NCBI GenBank assembly: GCA_050114795.1
Contig: JASFRS010000021.1
Span: 1-20,737, forward strand
Reading direction: 5' to 3'
DNA: 20,737 bases
DNA from: JASFRS01 sp050114795
Lineage (GTDB): Bacteria > Pseudomonadota > Alphaproteobacteria > Sphingomonadales > CAKZYD01
The notes below the pieces were generated by a model. It searched no databases, was not told the origin of the DNA, and saw nothing but the letters and a program-made list of their open reading frames with translations. Position numbers and translations under genes: made by a program. Of this stretch, positions 7,415 to 16,110 are shown one piece after another (the first letter of the stretch is position 1; every line of letters begins with the position of its first letter).

Positions 7415-10141
7415 ATGACGATGCAAAACGGGCACGAGCAAAAAGGGCGGAGACGCGGGCTGATAGCCCTGCTTCTGCTGATTGGTATAGTGGCAACCGG
7501 AATGTCGCTTTATCTTTTCGGCGGCAAAGCTCTTTTTTCAACAGATAAGCAAGATGCAAATGCAGCGCCCGTCCTGGGATACCAGCAAAGCATCTCAGAC
7601 GAGCCCACAATACCCAGAATTATACAGGCTCAAGCTTCCCAAGAAGCGCTCCCCTCTACACCAAAATTAGTTGATCAAGCATCAACTGACCTTGACCTTC
7701 CAACATCAGCAGAGGTCAAAAAAGCGCTTGAGGCTGCATTATCAGACACGCCAGAAGGACGCGCGGTTGTACAAAACTATTTTGATCGATCCGGGGGAAA
7801 CGCAGAAGCGTTAAGAAAGCGCGGTCATCGGCTTGTATTGGCTTTAAAGGATGTTGTTGAATCCTCTGAACCGGTCGATGACATTCTTGTTCCCGTTCAA
7901 GCTATCTCGGATGCTCTCGACAACACGGCAGAAGCGGTGTTTGTCGTTCCTGTTCTCCTTGATACTAGGCACAAATCTACGGGCGATAGCATTGCCTATG
8001 ATTTCGGGCCAGAAGGCAAGCCGGCCTTTTCAAATTTCAAGCGTTTTGCTGCCGGACAAGACCCTCAAGATACTGGTGTCACAAGCACTGAAGATAGCAG
8101 CCAAAGCCTATTATTAAATGACGGGCTAGAAGGCATATCTTCCCTAAGCCTCAAGGCCAAACAAGGTCATATGCAGGCCATTTTACTGACGACAGGATTC
8201 AAAACCGCCTCTGCAGATCGTCCCTTTGTTGATGGGCTTTCCGTTGAAGGGCGAAATTCCCGAGTTGTCTGGCTTGATGATTTAACACCACCGACAACAA
8301 ATGCCGGGGCACAATGGATGGAACTGGCCGAAGACCAGGTCATCCACCATGCCTGGTCCGAAATTCATCTGCCACAAACAGATACGCCTGGAGAACAGCC
8401 CGTAATGATGGGATATGCCGCAATATTGCCGGCAATTCCTATAATTGGTGATCTCGACTTGAAATTCCATCAGGTCGTTGGCGCGCGGCCTGTGTTAAAT
8501 GGCGCAATTATCCGCGCGACTGAGGTGCCTGTCGTTGTTGATGAGGTAAAGCGCATCTTATGGGATCTATACTCTCCTCCCATCATCGCAGTCCTCCCCG
8601 AGATCAATGCTGAAGATCGTCCTGATTTGGGCTCCGTCACCGTCGCTGATGCCTTGCAGGGCGCCATTGCGGGGACTGAAGACGGCTTAGATCAACTTCA
8701 AGCTTTTATGGATGCAACAGCAGGTGATCTAGATGAGCTTCGTTATCGCGCTGAAGCCCTGCTTAATGCTTTAAGCAAAACCAATATCGCAAACAATTTT
8801 ATCCTTGTTGCTGATACCGCTAATCGCATTTTAGAATCTGCAATTAATTCAGCGCAATCCGGCTATATCATGCCAGCTTATATCAGTCCCGATTTTAAGC
8901 TGAATGACAAACAAACCGGGTGGGACTTTGGAAGCCGGGACAAAAACGCGTTCAATTCATTTTCACGAATTGGCGAAGACAGCACACTTGTCTCCGGGGA
9001 TGAAATTCAAGCGCTCGAAGGGTTAAACGAGGAAGCCCTAACCAATAACGCTTTGATTGGTGTTAAAGGTTTTTATCCTGAATTGCCGGACGGCTCTTAT
9101 CGCCTCTTCCTTCTTGCCCCAGCAAAGTTTGAAGGAAATGACATTGCGCATCCTTTTGGCACGGAAGTCCGCTTGAGCGGGGGTAGAATTAAAATTCAGG
9201 ATCTTCGACATGCGGACCCTCCAATTTGGGGACGGTTTAGTATTGATGGCTTCACGCTACATGACGGCGCCAATTCCATTGAGAACTACCTCCCCAGCTC
9301 AAAAAATGGCCCATTAGTTGCTGAGTTAAGTGCTGCACAGAGCTATAACCCCGAAGAAATCCCGGAAGCAAATTCCTTAATCATGTCTGCGCGTGGTTTG
9401 GTTGAAGGTGGACGACTTCGGTTGGAATTCAGCTTACCGATCAAAGAAAAATCCATCATCTCAGCTATAGTAGCCGATGAAAGTGATACATCAGAATTTG
9501 AAGATTATCTTGCAAGCAAGATTGCAAGTATTTTACCTAACTCTGGCCCTAAATATTCCGATCCCATCGCAACGAATAACGCTGCACCTGCGCCTGCTAC
9601 CCAATCAAATTCGGGACGCGGCGGTGGATTTGTTGGCGGCCCTGGCATTAGCCCACCCGCTACTGGTATCGGCGGCAATACTCCAAGCCCTACATCTCCG
9701 ACACCTGTTGACCCAATAAACCCGCCGCCTACGCCGATTGATCCTAGCGATCCTATCGTGATTACGGCTGACGCTGGTGGGCCTTATACTGTGTTCTTTG
9801 GTGATACAGTTACATTTAACGGCAGTGCGGAGTTCAATGTAGACCCCAGCCTACTAAGTGTTGAATGGTTATTAGATATAAACGGACAGGACTTTGTAAT
9901 CGTCAGCGGGTTTGCCGATGATATCAACATCTTCTCACCTGAGTTCCTTGCAGATCTCCCACCAGGGACCTATGAGCTTATCCTACGTTTGACATTTTTA
10001 GATGTGGTAGAAATTGCAACAACTTTCCTAACTGTTCTACAAGCCGCAGTACCAACTGGCTCAAGCGTATTTATATTCATTACTGGACTATTTTCCTTGC
10101 TCGTTCTTTACCGTCGCAGGGTGAAAAAGTACGGCAATTAG
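7415..10141 (+). CDS. Large surface protein with tandem DFG repeats, PKD-like domain and PEP-CTERM-like anchor
   Basis: A 908-residue protein of unknown function. Residues 12-37 are RRR followed by a hydrophobic helix (signal peptide or N-anchor). Two related blocks follow, each opening with a helical stretch and then a DFG motif: YDFGPEGKPAFSNFKRF (195-211) and WDFGSRDKNAFNSFSRI (503-519). Both end with a beta strand pair, LDLKF...NGAIIRATE (347-370) and LRLEF...ISAIVADES (668-690). This pattern resembles galactose-binding-like/malectin-like sandwiches of carbohydrate-active proteins. A Gly/Pro/Ser linker (725-781) leads to a PKD-like domain (782-876, DAGGPYTV near 786). The tail has VPTGSS (879-884), a hydrophobic helix and RRRVKK (900-905), the three-part layout of exosortase sorting signals without the literal PEP. 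The start is uncertain: ATG 7415 or 7421, both with poor ribosome sites. Context suggests a sorted partner of the locus polysaccharide. Confidence 0.8.
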   Translation: MTMQNGHEQKGRRRGLIALLLLIGIVATGMSLYLFGGKALFSTDKQDANAAPVLGYQQSISDEPTIPRIIQAQASQEALPSTPKLVDQASTDLDLPTSAEVKKALEAALSDTPEGRAVVQNYFDRSGGNAEALRKRGHRLVLALKDVVESSEPVDDILVPVQAISDALDNTAEAVFVVPVLLDTRHKSTGDSIAYDFGPEGKPAFSNFKRFAAGQDPQDTGVTSTEDSSQSLLLNDGLEGISSLSLKAKQGHMQAILLTTGFKTASADRPFVDGLSVEGRNSRVVWLDDLTPPTTNAGAQWMELAEDQVIHHAWSEIHLPQTDTPGEQPVMMGYAAILPAIPIIGDLDLKFHQVVGARPVLNGAIIRATEVPVVVDEVKRILWDLYSPPIIAVLPEINAEDRPDLGSVTVADALQGAIAGTEDGLDQLQAFMDATAGDLDELRYRAEALLNALSKTNIANNFILVADTANRILESAINSAQSGYIMPAYISPDFKLNDKQTGWDFGSRDKNAFNSFSRIGEDSTLVSGDEIQALEGLNEEALTNNALIGVKGFYPELPDGSYRLFLLAPAKFEGNDIAHPFGTEVRLSGGRIKIQDLRHADPPIWGRFSIDGFTLHDGANSIENYLPSSKNGPLVAELSAAQSYNPEEIPEANSLIMSARGLVEGGRLRLEFSLPIKEKSIISAIVADESDTSEFEDYLASKIASILPNSGPKYSDPIATNNAAPAPATQSNSGRGGGFVGGPGISPPATGIGGNTPSPTSPTPVDPINPPPTPIDPSDPIVITADAGGPYTVFFGDTVTFNGSAEFNVDPSLLSVEWLLDINGQDFVIVSGFADDINIFSPEFLADLPPGTYELILRLTFLDVVEIATTFLTVLQAAVPTGSSVFIFITGLFSLLVLYRRRVKKYGN

Positions 10142-10187
10142 ACACGTATTTAGATTTTCCTATTTGTATTTACACTTTTTGTGATAT

Positions 10188-10226
10188 GATTGCGCCGTAC
10201 TGTCAATTAGACCGTGCGGCACAATC
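10188..10226 (+). promoter_or_regulatory. Long imperfect hairpin after the 908-residue protein gene
   Basis: GATTG (10188-10192) and GCCGTAC (10194-10200) pair with GTGCGGC (10214-10220) and CAATC (10222-10226), with one C/A mismatch, one U-G wobble and a 13-base loop. No T tract follows, so it is a weak case for an intrinsic terminator. It may stabilise or attenuate the transcript into nfrB, or be the start of its leader. Confidence 0.45.
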
Positions 10227-10282
10227 TGTAATTAAAAACAATAAAAGACGCTTTTAATGCGCAATGTGTGGAAAAAATTTTG

Positions 10283-10337
10283 GCGCTCAAGGCCATTGAG
10301 CCAGGGGATAACGAACCTAATTTTTCAGGTTCCCGTT
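10283..10337 (+). promoter_or_regulatory. Paired hairpins in nfrB leader, possible cis-regulatory RNA
   Basis: Two stem-loops lie close together, about 60-115 bases before the nfrB start. The first is GCTCAA (10285-10290) / TTGAGC (10296-10301) with loop GGCCA. The second is GAACCT (10313-10318) / AGGTTC (10327-10332), extended by AAC (10310-10312) / GTT (10335-10337) across a CC bulge. A conserved-looking GGGGATAAC links them. I compared this by memory with the c-di-GMP-I riboswitch consensus and did not find its core, so no known class is claimed. The surrounding 10142-10399 gap holds no gene. Confidence 0.4.
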
Positions 10338-10389
10338 AAGGTCGCTTCCTTCTTTTTCAATACACAGGATTTAAACGCATCTTGTCAGC

Positions 10390-10395
10390 GGGAGG
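10390..10395 (+). promoter_or_regulatory. Strong ribosome binding site deciding the nfrB start
   Basis: GGGAGG sits a few bases before the ATG at 10400. The frame is open upstream to a TTG at 10382, but that codon has no ribosome site, and the GGGAGG lies inside the would-be extension. Confidence 0.8.
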
Positions 10396-10399
10396 CTTA

Positions 10400-11866
10400 A
10401 TGCTAAGCGACCCTTTGATAATTGATGCTTTATCTGTTTATTTTTTTACGATCATGCTCTGTGTGCCTGTAATCGCACTACTCATATTCATTAGCGCGCT
10501 TGATGATCTTTTGTTTGATATATTATATATTTCACTTCGCCTTTATAAACGCGCGATCATTTACACCCACAACCCGCGTTACTCAATAAAAGACCTCTTT
10601 CCAACGAAAGAAAAGCCAATCGCCATCATGGTCCCAGCATGGCAAGAAAGCGATGTTATTGCAGGCATGTTGGGCCATTTGGTGAACAATTATGATTACA
10701 GTAATTACCTTGTTTTTGTTGGAACTTATCCAAATGACCACGCGACTACAGCAGCCATTGAAAGATTAATAAGCAAAGATGATAAAGCCAAACGCCACAT
10801 TCGGCTCGTTTCAACAGAAACGCCTGGGCCTACATCTAAAGCCCAGTGTTTGAATAAAATATATACTCATATAACACGCCAAGACCCTAAAGTTGGTATA
10901 CCTAACCGCGTTTATGTGATCCACGATGCGGAAGACTGGATCCACCCATTTGAGCCTTGGGTTTTCAATCACCTCATTCCCAAAAAAGCGATGATTCAAA
11001 TCCCCGTTCAACCCTTGTTTCGCGGGGTCTTTGACTTCATCGGGGGGCATTACGCAGATGAATTTGCTGAATCTCACCGTCGCGACCTCATGGTCCGTGA
11101 AGCGCTGACGAATGGAATTCCAAGTGCGGGTGTGGGCTGTGCGTTTTCAGATCAGGCACTGAGACACATTGCCAAAACTCAACACAATGGCCCTTTTAAT
11201 GAAAACAGCGTCACCGAAGATTATGACCTAGCGACACGCATCCATCAACTAGGCTTTCCCCAGGCTTTTGTGCGCCTACCAGAGGTTCGCAAAGATCACA
11301 AACGGGCCTGCATCTGCAGCAAGGCATTATTTCCAGATGAATTAAGTGCATCCGTACGGCAAAAAGCACGTTGGCTGATTGGAATTGCCTTTCAAGGACG
11401 CGACGAATTTCAATGGTCCGGCAATATATTTCAGCGTTATATGTTTTTTCGTGATCGCAAAGCCATCATAACCGCACCATTAACTTTTGCCGCTTATTTT
11501 TTACTTTTAAACGCCATTATTCTTACTGTGGCACCCTATTTATGGAGGGATTTCCCCGGCTTCGGTGCCTTAGTCAACAACCGGCTATGGCTGTCCACGA
11601 TCTTAAGTTTAAATGTCTTCTTTCTAAGCCTGAGAGTGGCTCAAAGAATTTGGCACGTCGGTGCAATTTACGGCTTCTCTCACGCCATCATGTCTGTTTT
11701 CCGCATCCCTGTGGGTAATTTGATCAACTTCCTTGCCACAATAAGAGCGTTTCGCCTTTATCATCGCGCTCGGCGTGAAGGTCGGCCACTGGTTTGGGAT
11801 AAAACGGATCACAGCTTTCCAAACGCCCTTCTTCCCTCCGGCCAAGTCATAGTCCCCGGGGAGTAA
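10400..11866 (+). CDS. nfrB: NfrB-like inner-membrane family 2 glycosyltransferase (short form)
   Basis: A 488-residue membrane glycosyltransferase. After an N-terminal hydrophobic segment (about 9-45) comes the GT2 domain: IAIMVPAWQESDVI (74-87), IHDAEDW (174-180) with the metal-binding acidic residues, the TEDYD (272-276) catalytic-base region and RQKARWLIG (320-328), the QxxRW-type motif of processive synthases. Three or more membrane segments follow (about 355-450), then PLVWDKTDHSFP (463-474), a stretch typical of NfrB. In E. coli NfrB (about 745 residues) this is followed by an MshEN c-di-GMP-binding domain; here the protein ends about 15 residues later, so that control is absent. E. 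coli NfrB makes the surface glycan used by phage N4 and works with NfrA. nfrA follows after two bases. The donor sugar is unknown; the nearby manC suggests GDP-mannose. Confidence 0.85.
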   Translation: MLSDPLIIDALSVYFFTIMLCVPVIALLIFISALDDLLFDILYISLRLYKRAIIYTHNPRYSIKDLFPTKEKPIAIMVPAWQESDVIAGMLGHLVNNYDYSNYLVFVGTYPNDHATTAAIERLISKDDKAKRHIRLVSTETPGPTSKAQCLNKIYTHITRQDPKVGIPNRVYVIHDAEDWIHPFEPWVFNHLIPKKAMIQIPVQPLFRGVFDFIGGHYADEFAESHRRDLMVREALTNGIPSAGVGCAFSDQALRHIAKTQHNGPFNENSVTEDYDLATRIHQLGFPQAFVRLPEVRKDHKRACICSKALFPDELSASVRQKARWLIGIAFQGRDEFQWSGNIFQRYMFFRDRKAIITAPLTFAAYFLLLNAIILTVAPYLWRDFPGFGALVNNRLWLSTILSLNVFFLSLRVAQRIWHVGAIYGFSHAIMSVFRIPVGNLINFLATIRAFRLYHRARREGRPLVWDKTDHSFPNALLPSGQVIVPGE

Positions 11867-11868
11867 CG

Positions 11869-13482
11869 ATGGGTTATCCGCAAAACATTCCGCATAAGGA
11901 AAAAAACGGAAACAGATCTTCTATGCTTCTGGCCGTTTTTATCGGCTATGCATTAGCAAACGCGGCTCCCCAAATCCGTGAAGCCTGGGCATCTTATCGG
12001 GCTCAATCTGAATTTAATTTAGGTTATAAGGCTTTGGCGAAGGGAGATGAATTTGCCGCCATCGCCCATTTTGAAAAAGGTTTGTCTGGAGATCCAAGAA
12101 ATAGTCACATTCAAGAGCAACTGAGTTTTCTTCATGAGAAATATAAAGTTGCTAAAACAGATGTGAACATCAATGCATTAAATCTAAAAAAACCAGCTGT
12201 GACGCCCTCCTTTTTGCCAAATGAGTCAACCACTACAGCTCCAACTTATGCGTCAGAGCTGCCTCCAATTTCTGCTGAACCATTCACTTCAGCGCAGCCT
12301 ACTAATACACTAGCACCCTCAACCTTCTCCAATAATCAGCCACCTATTCAGCCATATTCACAAAATACTTCCCGCTACAAGGCTTCAAATTCCGATCCAC
12401 GACTTTGGTGGAATGCCTCACCTCAGGAAACCTTGGAGAAGGAAGATCCTCGTTATATGGATCACTACGGCACACCTGAGGTGCCAACGACCAATACCCA
12501 GGTCTATGCATTAAACAAGCAAGGCTATAAAGCACTCCGTGAAGGTCGGGAGGCAGAGGCCATTGCAGCCTTTCAAGCCAGCATTCGCCATGACCCGGAG
12601 CAATCTCTTATTTTACGGCAACTCGGCTATCTTCATAAATCGAGGGGCGAAGACCGCGAGGCTACTTATGTCTTCCAAAACGCATTAAAGCTTGGCGGAT
12701 TAGATCGGCAAACAGAGAAGACAATTGAACGAGAGGTGGATTATCTCACCGATCGTTGGAAATTTAACTTTACGTCCACAATCCGCAGCAATCCGGCCGG
12801 TACTTTTGAAGTCGCAACCGTGGGGCCAAGTCTTGCTCAGACGCAAAGCAGCTTTCAAGCTGAATACCGCCCAAATCTAACACCATTGTTAAACCCGCAC
12901 CGCCTGGCAGCCTTTGCACGCGTCATTGGCTCTCATCCTGACAATCGCACCTCTACAGATTCTAGAACCAATCAGGCCGGCATCGGCATCAAGGGTAAGC
13001 CATTCCCAAGTCAAAATTTGTTTTTGTCCGCCGAACGGCTCATCCCCCTTGGCATATTGGCGCGTAAAGACTGGTTATTACGAGCAACCTGGTCACATGG
13101 TGCAGGCTATCAACAACCACCCGGCAAAAATTCCTGGTTCAACTGGTCCCTTTATGCCGATGCAGCCATTATTGACCCAAGTGACCCGGACTTTTTCGGT
13201 ACAGCAAAAGCTCAATTTGGCAAAAGCTGGCAAATTGGCCCCGACGGACTGAACACACGTGTAACGCCCTTTATCAGTATCAGCAGTGTTCTGCAGGAAG
13301 CCGACTTTACAACGACATTGGTTGAAGCCGGTCCAGGCATCGAGTTCAATGTAGACCTACCAAGAAGCCGCATCTTTTATTTCCCACTCACCTTCGATTT
13401 TCGTACCGAATATCGGCAAAAACTGGCCGGAAACAGTGTTTCTGATTCCGGCTTCTTGCTTACTTTCGGCTTCGACTTTTAA
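11869..13482 (+). CDS. nfrA: NfrA-like outer-membrane glycan export / phage receptor protein (short form)
   Basis: A 537-residue envelope protein, about half the length of E. coli NfrA (about 990). Residues 17-33 form a hydrophobic signal ending in ANA-A. A first TPR block covers about 46-95 and a second about 213-275; they are clearly related (LGYKALAKGDEFAAIAHF versus QGYKALREGREAEAIAAF). Between them is a Pro/Ser/Thr-rich linker (about 108-205). The C-terminal part (about 300-537) matches the NfrA C-terminal domain, with alternating strands and a final LTFGFDF ending in Phe, as outer-membrane barrels do. A GGGGAG ribosome site overlaps the nfrB stop. By analogy with E. coli, the barrel would export the NfrB-made glycan and the TPRs would bind NfrB or other partners. 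The last bases overlap the convergent pepN stop. Confidence 0.85.
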   Translation: MGYPQNIPHKEKNGNRSSMLLAVFIGYALANAAPQIREAWASYRAQSEFNLGYKALAKGDEFAAIAHFEKGLSGDPRNSHIQEQLSFLHEKYKVAKTDVNINALNLKKPAVTPSFLPNESTTTAPTYASELPPISAEPFTSAQPTNTLAPSTFSNNQPPIQPYSQNTSRYKASNSDPRLWWNASPQETLEKEDPRYMDHYGTPEVPTTNTQVYALNKQGYKALREGREAEAIAAFQASIRHDPEQSLILRQLGYLHKSRGEDREATYVFQNALKLGGLDRQTEKTIEREVDYLTDRWKFNFTSTIRSNPAGTFEVATVGPSLAQTQSSFQAEYRPNLTPLLNPHRLAAFARVIGSHPDNRTSTDSRTNQAGIGIKGKPFPSQNLFLSAERLIPLGILARKDWLLRATWSHGAGYQQPPGKNSWFNWSLYADAAIIDPSDPDFFGTAKAQFGKSWQIGPDGLNTRVTPFISISSVLQEADFTTTLVEAGPGIEFNVDLPRSRIFYFPLTFDFRTEYRQKLAGNSVSDSGFLLTFGFDF

Positions 13483-16088
13483 CCCAGACTCTTTGAGGCA
13501 ATTTCATAGACATCTTTTGACAGCTTCGGGCTATCAACAATTGCCTGTAGCTCTGCCCGCATGAGAGAAGCGCGATCCTCTTCAAATCGCCGCCACCGTC
13601 CTAGAGGTGCAAGCAGGCGGGCTGCCGTTTGTGGATTCAGTTTATCAACAGCTAATACCTCATCACGGAGAAAGCGATAACCTACACCGCTTATATCATT
13701 GAAATATCTTTGATTTCCAAAAGCAAAAGCACCAACCAAAGAGCGGACCCGGTTTGGATTATTGCGCTTATAGTCCTGATGTTTTGCCAACCCCTGAATG
13801 AGAGAAAGACAGTCATCTCTCTGGCTCATGGCCTGGATCGAAAACCATTTATCCAGGACGAGTGCTTCATCTTTCCATTTCTCATAGAACATCTGAATAG
13901 CACGCTCTGCCTTCGCCCCTTCAAAATGCGATAGGCAAGCAAGCGCTGCACTTTCATCAGTCATATTTTGCGCGGATTGAAACTGCTCAAATGCGAGAGT
14001 TGCGCTTTGCTCTGTCTCTTCTGAAGTCAAATAACCAAGAAGGCAGTTCTTTAATTTACGTACGGCTTTATCATTCTTATCCTTCAAGCGATTGAACTGA
14101 TCCAAAAGTAGATCGTTCAGTTCACCTGCTATACGCTGGCGGAGCGAACGACGGCTTTCAAAAATAGCTTCAACAGCTACTTTCTCCATATGATCACCCA
14201 AAATAGCGTCACTCGGCAGCGTAATCGCCTCAGCAATAAAGGCCGCATCGAGATCAGCATTGTTAAGCGTGGATTCTATTGCCGAAATCAATTCATCCGC
14301 ATCAAGCTGACTTCCCTGCTCCACCTCTTTTAATATATGGCCAATAGCAAGGCGCTGCATCGCTTCCCATCGGTTAAACGGATCGGTATCAAAGCGGGCT
14401 AAATAGGCCAGCGCACCTGTATCAAGTGACGTTTCAATATCAACCGGTGCCGAAAAGCCCCGTAATAGAGAAGGAACAACTTTTTCCGCCACATTTTCAA
14501 AATGGAATTGCTGATGCTTTTTGGTGAGCAAAACCATATGTTCCGCGCTCTTTTGATTTTCAAATAGCGTTTCTAACTGCGCGCCTGACTGCGCGAAGAA
14601 GGCTGTTCGAATGGGAATGACCATCGGTTCTTTTATGTCTTGGCCAGGCGTTGGATCCACATGCTGCGACATATTCAGGGTTAGAGTTTGAGCATCTAAA
14701 TCCTGAGACATCTCCACTGACACTTTTGGCGTCCCAGCCTGGGCATACCAGACTTTGAATTGATCTAAATTAACCCCACTCGCATCTGCCATGGCAGCGA
14801 CGAAGTCATCACATGTTACGGCCTGTCCATCATGGCGTTCAAAATAAAGGTCCATGCCCTTTCGGAAATTCTCAGCGCCTAAAAGGCCGTGCATCATACG
14901 AATAACTTCAGCGCCCTTATTATAGACTGTGGGTGTATAGAAATTATTGATTTCAATATAGCTTTCAGGTCGAACCGGATGCGCCATTGGGCCACGGTCT
15001 TCTGGAAACTGGATAGCGCGCAAGGCACGTACATCTTCAATACGTTTGACGGCACGGCTGCCTTGATCTGCGGAAAACTCCTGGTCGCGGAAAACCGTCA
15101 GACCTTCCTTCAAAGAGAGTTGAAACCAGTCACGGCAAGTTACGCGATTACCCGTCCAATTATGGAAATACTCATGACCGATCACGCCTTCCACGCCGTC
15201 GAAATCCTGATCCGTCGCTGTATCAGGTGAAGCTAAGACATAGCGCGTGTTAAAGACATTCAACCCCTTATTTTCCATCGCCCCCATATTGAAATCAGAA
15301 ACGGCAACAATATTGTAAACATCGAGATCATATTCAAGGCCATAAACCTCCTCATCCCAACGCATAGCGTTCTTTAGAGACGCCATTGCATGATCGCATT
15401 TGGGTAAGTCATTTTCGGCAACATAGATATTCAAATCGACTTGGCGACCGGACATCGTTGTAAAGCTGTCGTTCAACGGCTTTAAATTTCCAGCGACCAA
15501 TGCAAATAAATAAGATGGCTTTGGAAAAGGGTCGACCCATTTGGCCCAATGCGTGCCATCTTCTCCCTCGCCTGTAGCTTCGGGATTCCCATTGGATAGA
15601 AGCACCGGGTAAGCATCTTTCTTTGCACGGATTAATGTTGAATAGCGCGCAAGAACATCAGGGCGGTCCAGGAAATAGATGATCCGGCGAAAGCCTTCTG
15701 CTTCGCATTGCGTACAGAAATTGCCGCCAGAGAGATAAAGTCCAGACAACTCCGTATTCGCCTTTGGATTGATCTCACAGACCATATCCAATTCAAAAAC
15801 ATCACTCACTTCAGCAATGCGAAGCTCGTCGCCTAGAACATCATACCGATCGGCAGTCAAAACGCCGCCATTCAGCTTTAATTCAAGGAGCTTAACCTCT
15901 TCCCCCTGCAGAATTAGCGGTTTTGTATGCTGCCCGTTGCGTCTCACCATAAGCCGTGCCGAAACACGAGTATTTGTTTCATCCAAGTTAAATTCCAGAT
16001 CGACTTGATCAATCAGAAATTCCGGAGGGTGATAATCTTTAGCAAATATCGTTTTGGGGGCGTTTTGCGCGGTATTGGCGTCAAGCAT
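13479..16088 (-). CDS. pepN: Aminopeptidase N (M1 family zinc metallopeptidase)
   Basis: An 869-residue cytoplasmic aminopeptidase, close to the usual length of the bacterial PepN group. The exopeptidase motif GAMEN is at 269-273 and the zinc site HEYFH at 305-309, with the third ligand E328 in LKEGLTVF. The N-terminal beta domain (about 20-200) and the long helical C-terminal part (about 550-869) are both present, and no lesion is seen. The start is supported by AAAGGAT just before the ATG at 16088. It lies 22 bases downstream of an Lrp/AsnC-type regulator gene on the same strand, so the two are probably one transcript. Its stop codon overlaps that of nfrA on the other strand. Role: removal of N-terminal residues during peptide turnover. 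Confidence 0.97.
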   Translation of the reverse strand: MLDANTAQNAPKTIFAKDYHPPEFLIDQVDLEFNLDETNTRVSARLMVRRNGQHTKPLILQGEEVKLLELKLNGGVLTADRYDVLGDELRIAEVSDVFELDMVCEINPKANTELSGLYLSGGNFCTQCEAEGFRRIIYFLDRPDVLARYSTLIRAKKDAYPVLLSNGNPEATGEGEDGTHWAKWVDPFPKPSYLFALVAGNLKPLNDSFTTMSGRQVDLNIYVAENDLPKCDHAMASLKNAMRWDEEVYGLEYDLDVYNIVAVSDFNMGAMENKGLNVFNTRYVLASPDTATDQDFDGVEGVIGHEYFHNWTGNRVTCRDWFQLSLKEGLTVFRDQEFSADQGSRAVKRIEDVRALRAIQFPEDRGPMAHPVRPESYIEINNFYTPTVYNKGAEVIRMMHGLLGAENFRKGMDLYFERHDGQAVTCDDFVAAMADASGVNLDQFKVWYAQAGTPKVSVEMSQDLDAQTLTLNMSQHVDPTPGQDIKEPMVIPIRTAFFAQSGAQLETLFENQKSAEHMVLLTKKHQQFHFENVAEKVVPSLLRGFSAPVDIETSLDTGALAYLARFDTDPFNRWEAMQRLAIGHILKEVEQGSQLDADELISAIESTLNNADLDAAFIAEAITLPSDAILGDHMEKVAVEAIFESRRSLRQRIAGELNDLLLDQFNRLKDKNDKAVRKLKNCLLGYLTSEETEQSATLAFEQFQSAQNMTDESAALACLSHFEGAKAERAIQMFYEKWKDEALVLDKWFSIQAMSQRDDCLSLIQGLAKHQDYKRNNPNRVRSLVGAFAFGNQRYFNDISGVGYRFLRDEVLAVDKLNPQTAARLLAPLGRWRRFEEDRASLMRAELQAIVDSPKLSKDVYEIASKSLG

Positions 16089-16110
16089 GAACGATCCTTT
16101 TAACTCGATC

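Noticed and set aside
10283..10337. Known c-di-GMP riboswitch in the nfrB leader
   Set aside because: The core sequences of the c-di-GMP-I consensus, as remembered, are absent; only generic hairpins remain.
10382..10399. TTG start for nfrB
   Set aside because: The strong GGGAGG site lies inside this extension and points to the ATG at 10400.
12914..13252. 112-codon open frame inside nfrA
   Set aside because: It is a second frame within the conserved NfrA C-terminal domain with no ribosome site.
14889..15230. 113-codon frame opposite pepN
   Set aside because: It is antisense to the zinc-site region of aminopeptidase N, so a by-product of that coding sequence.
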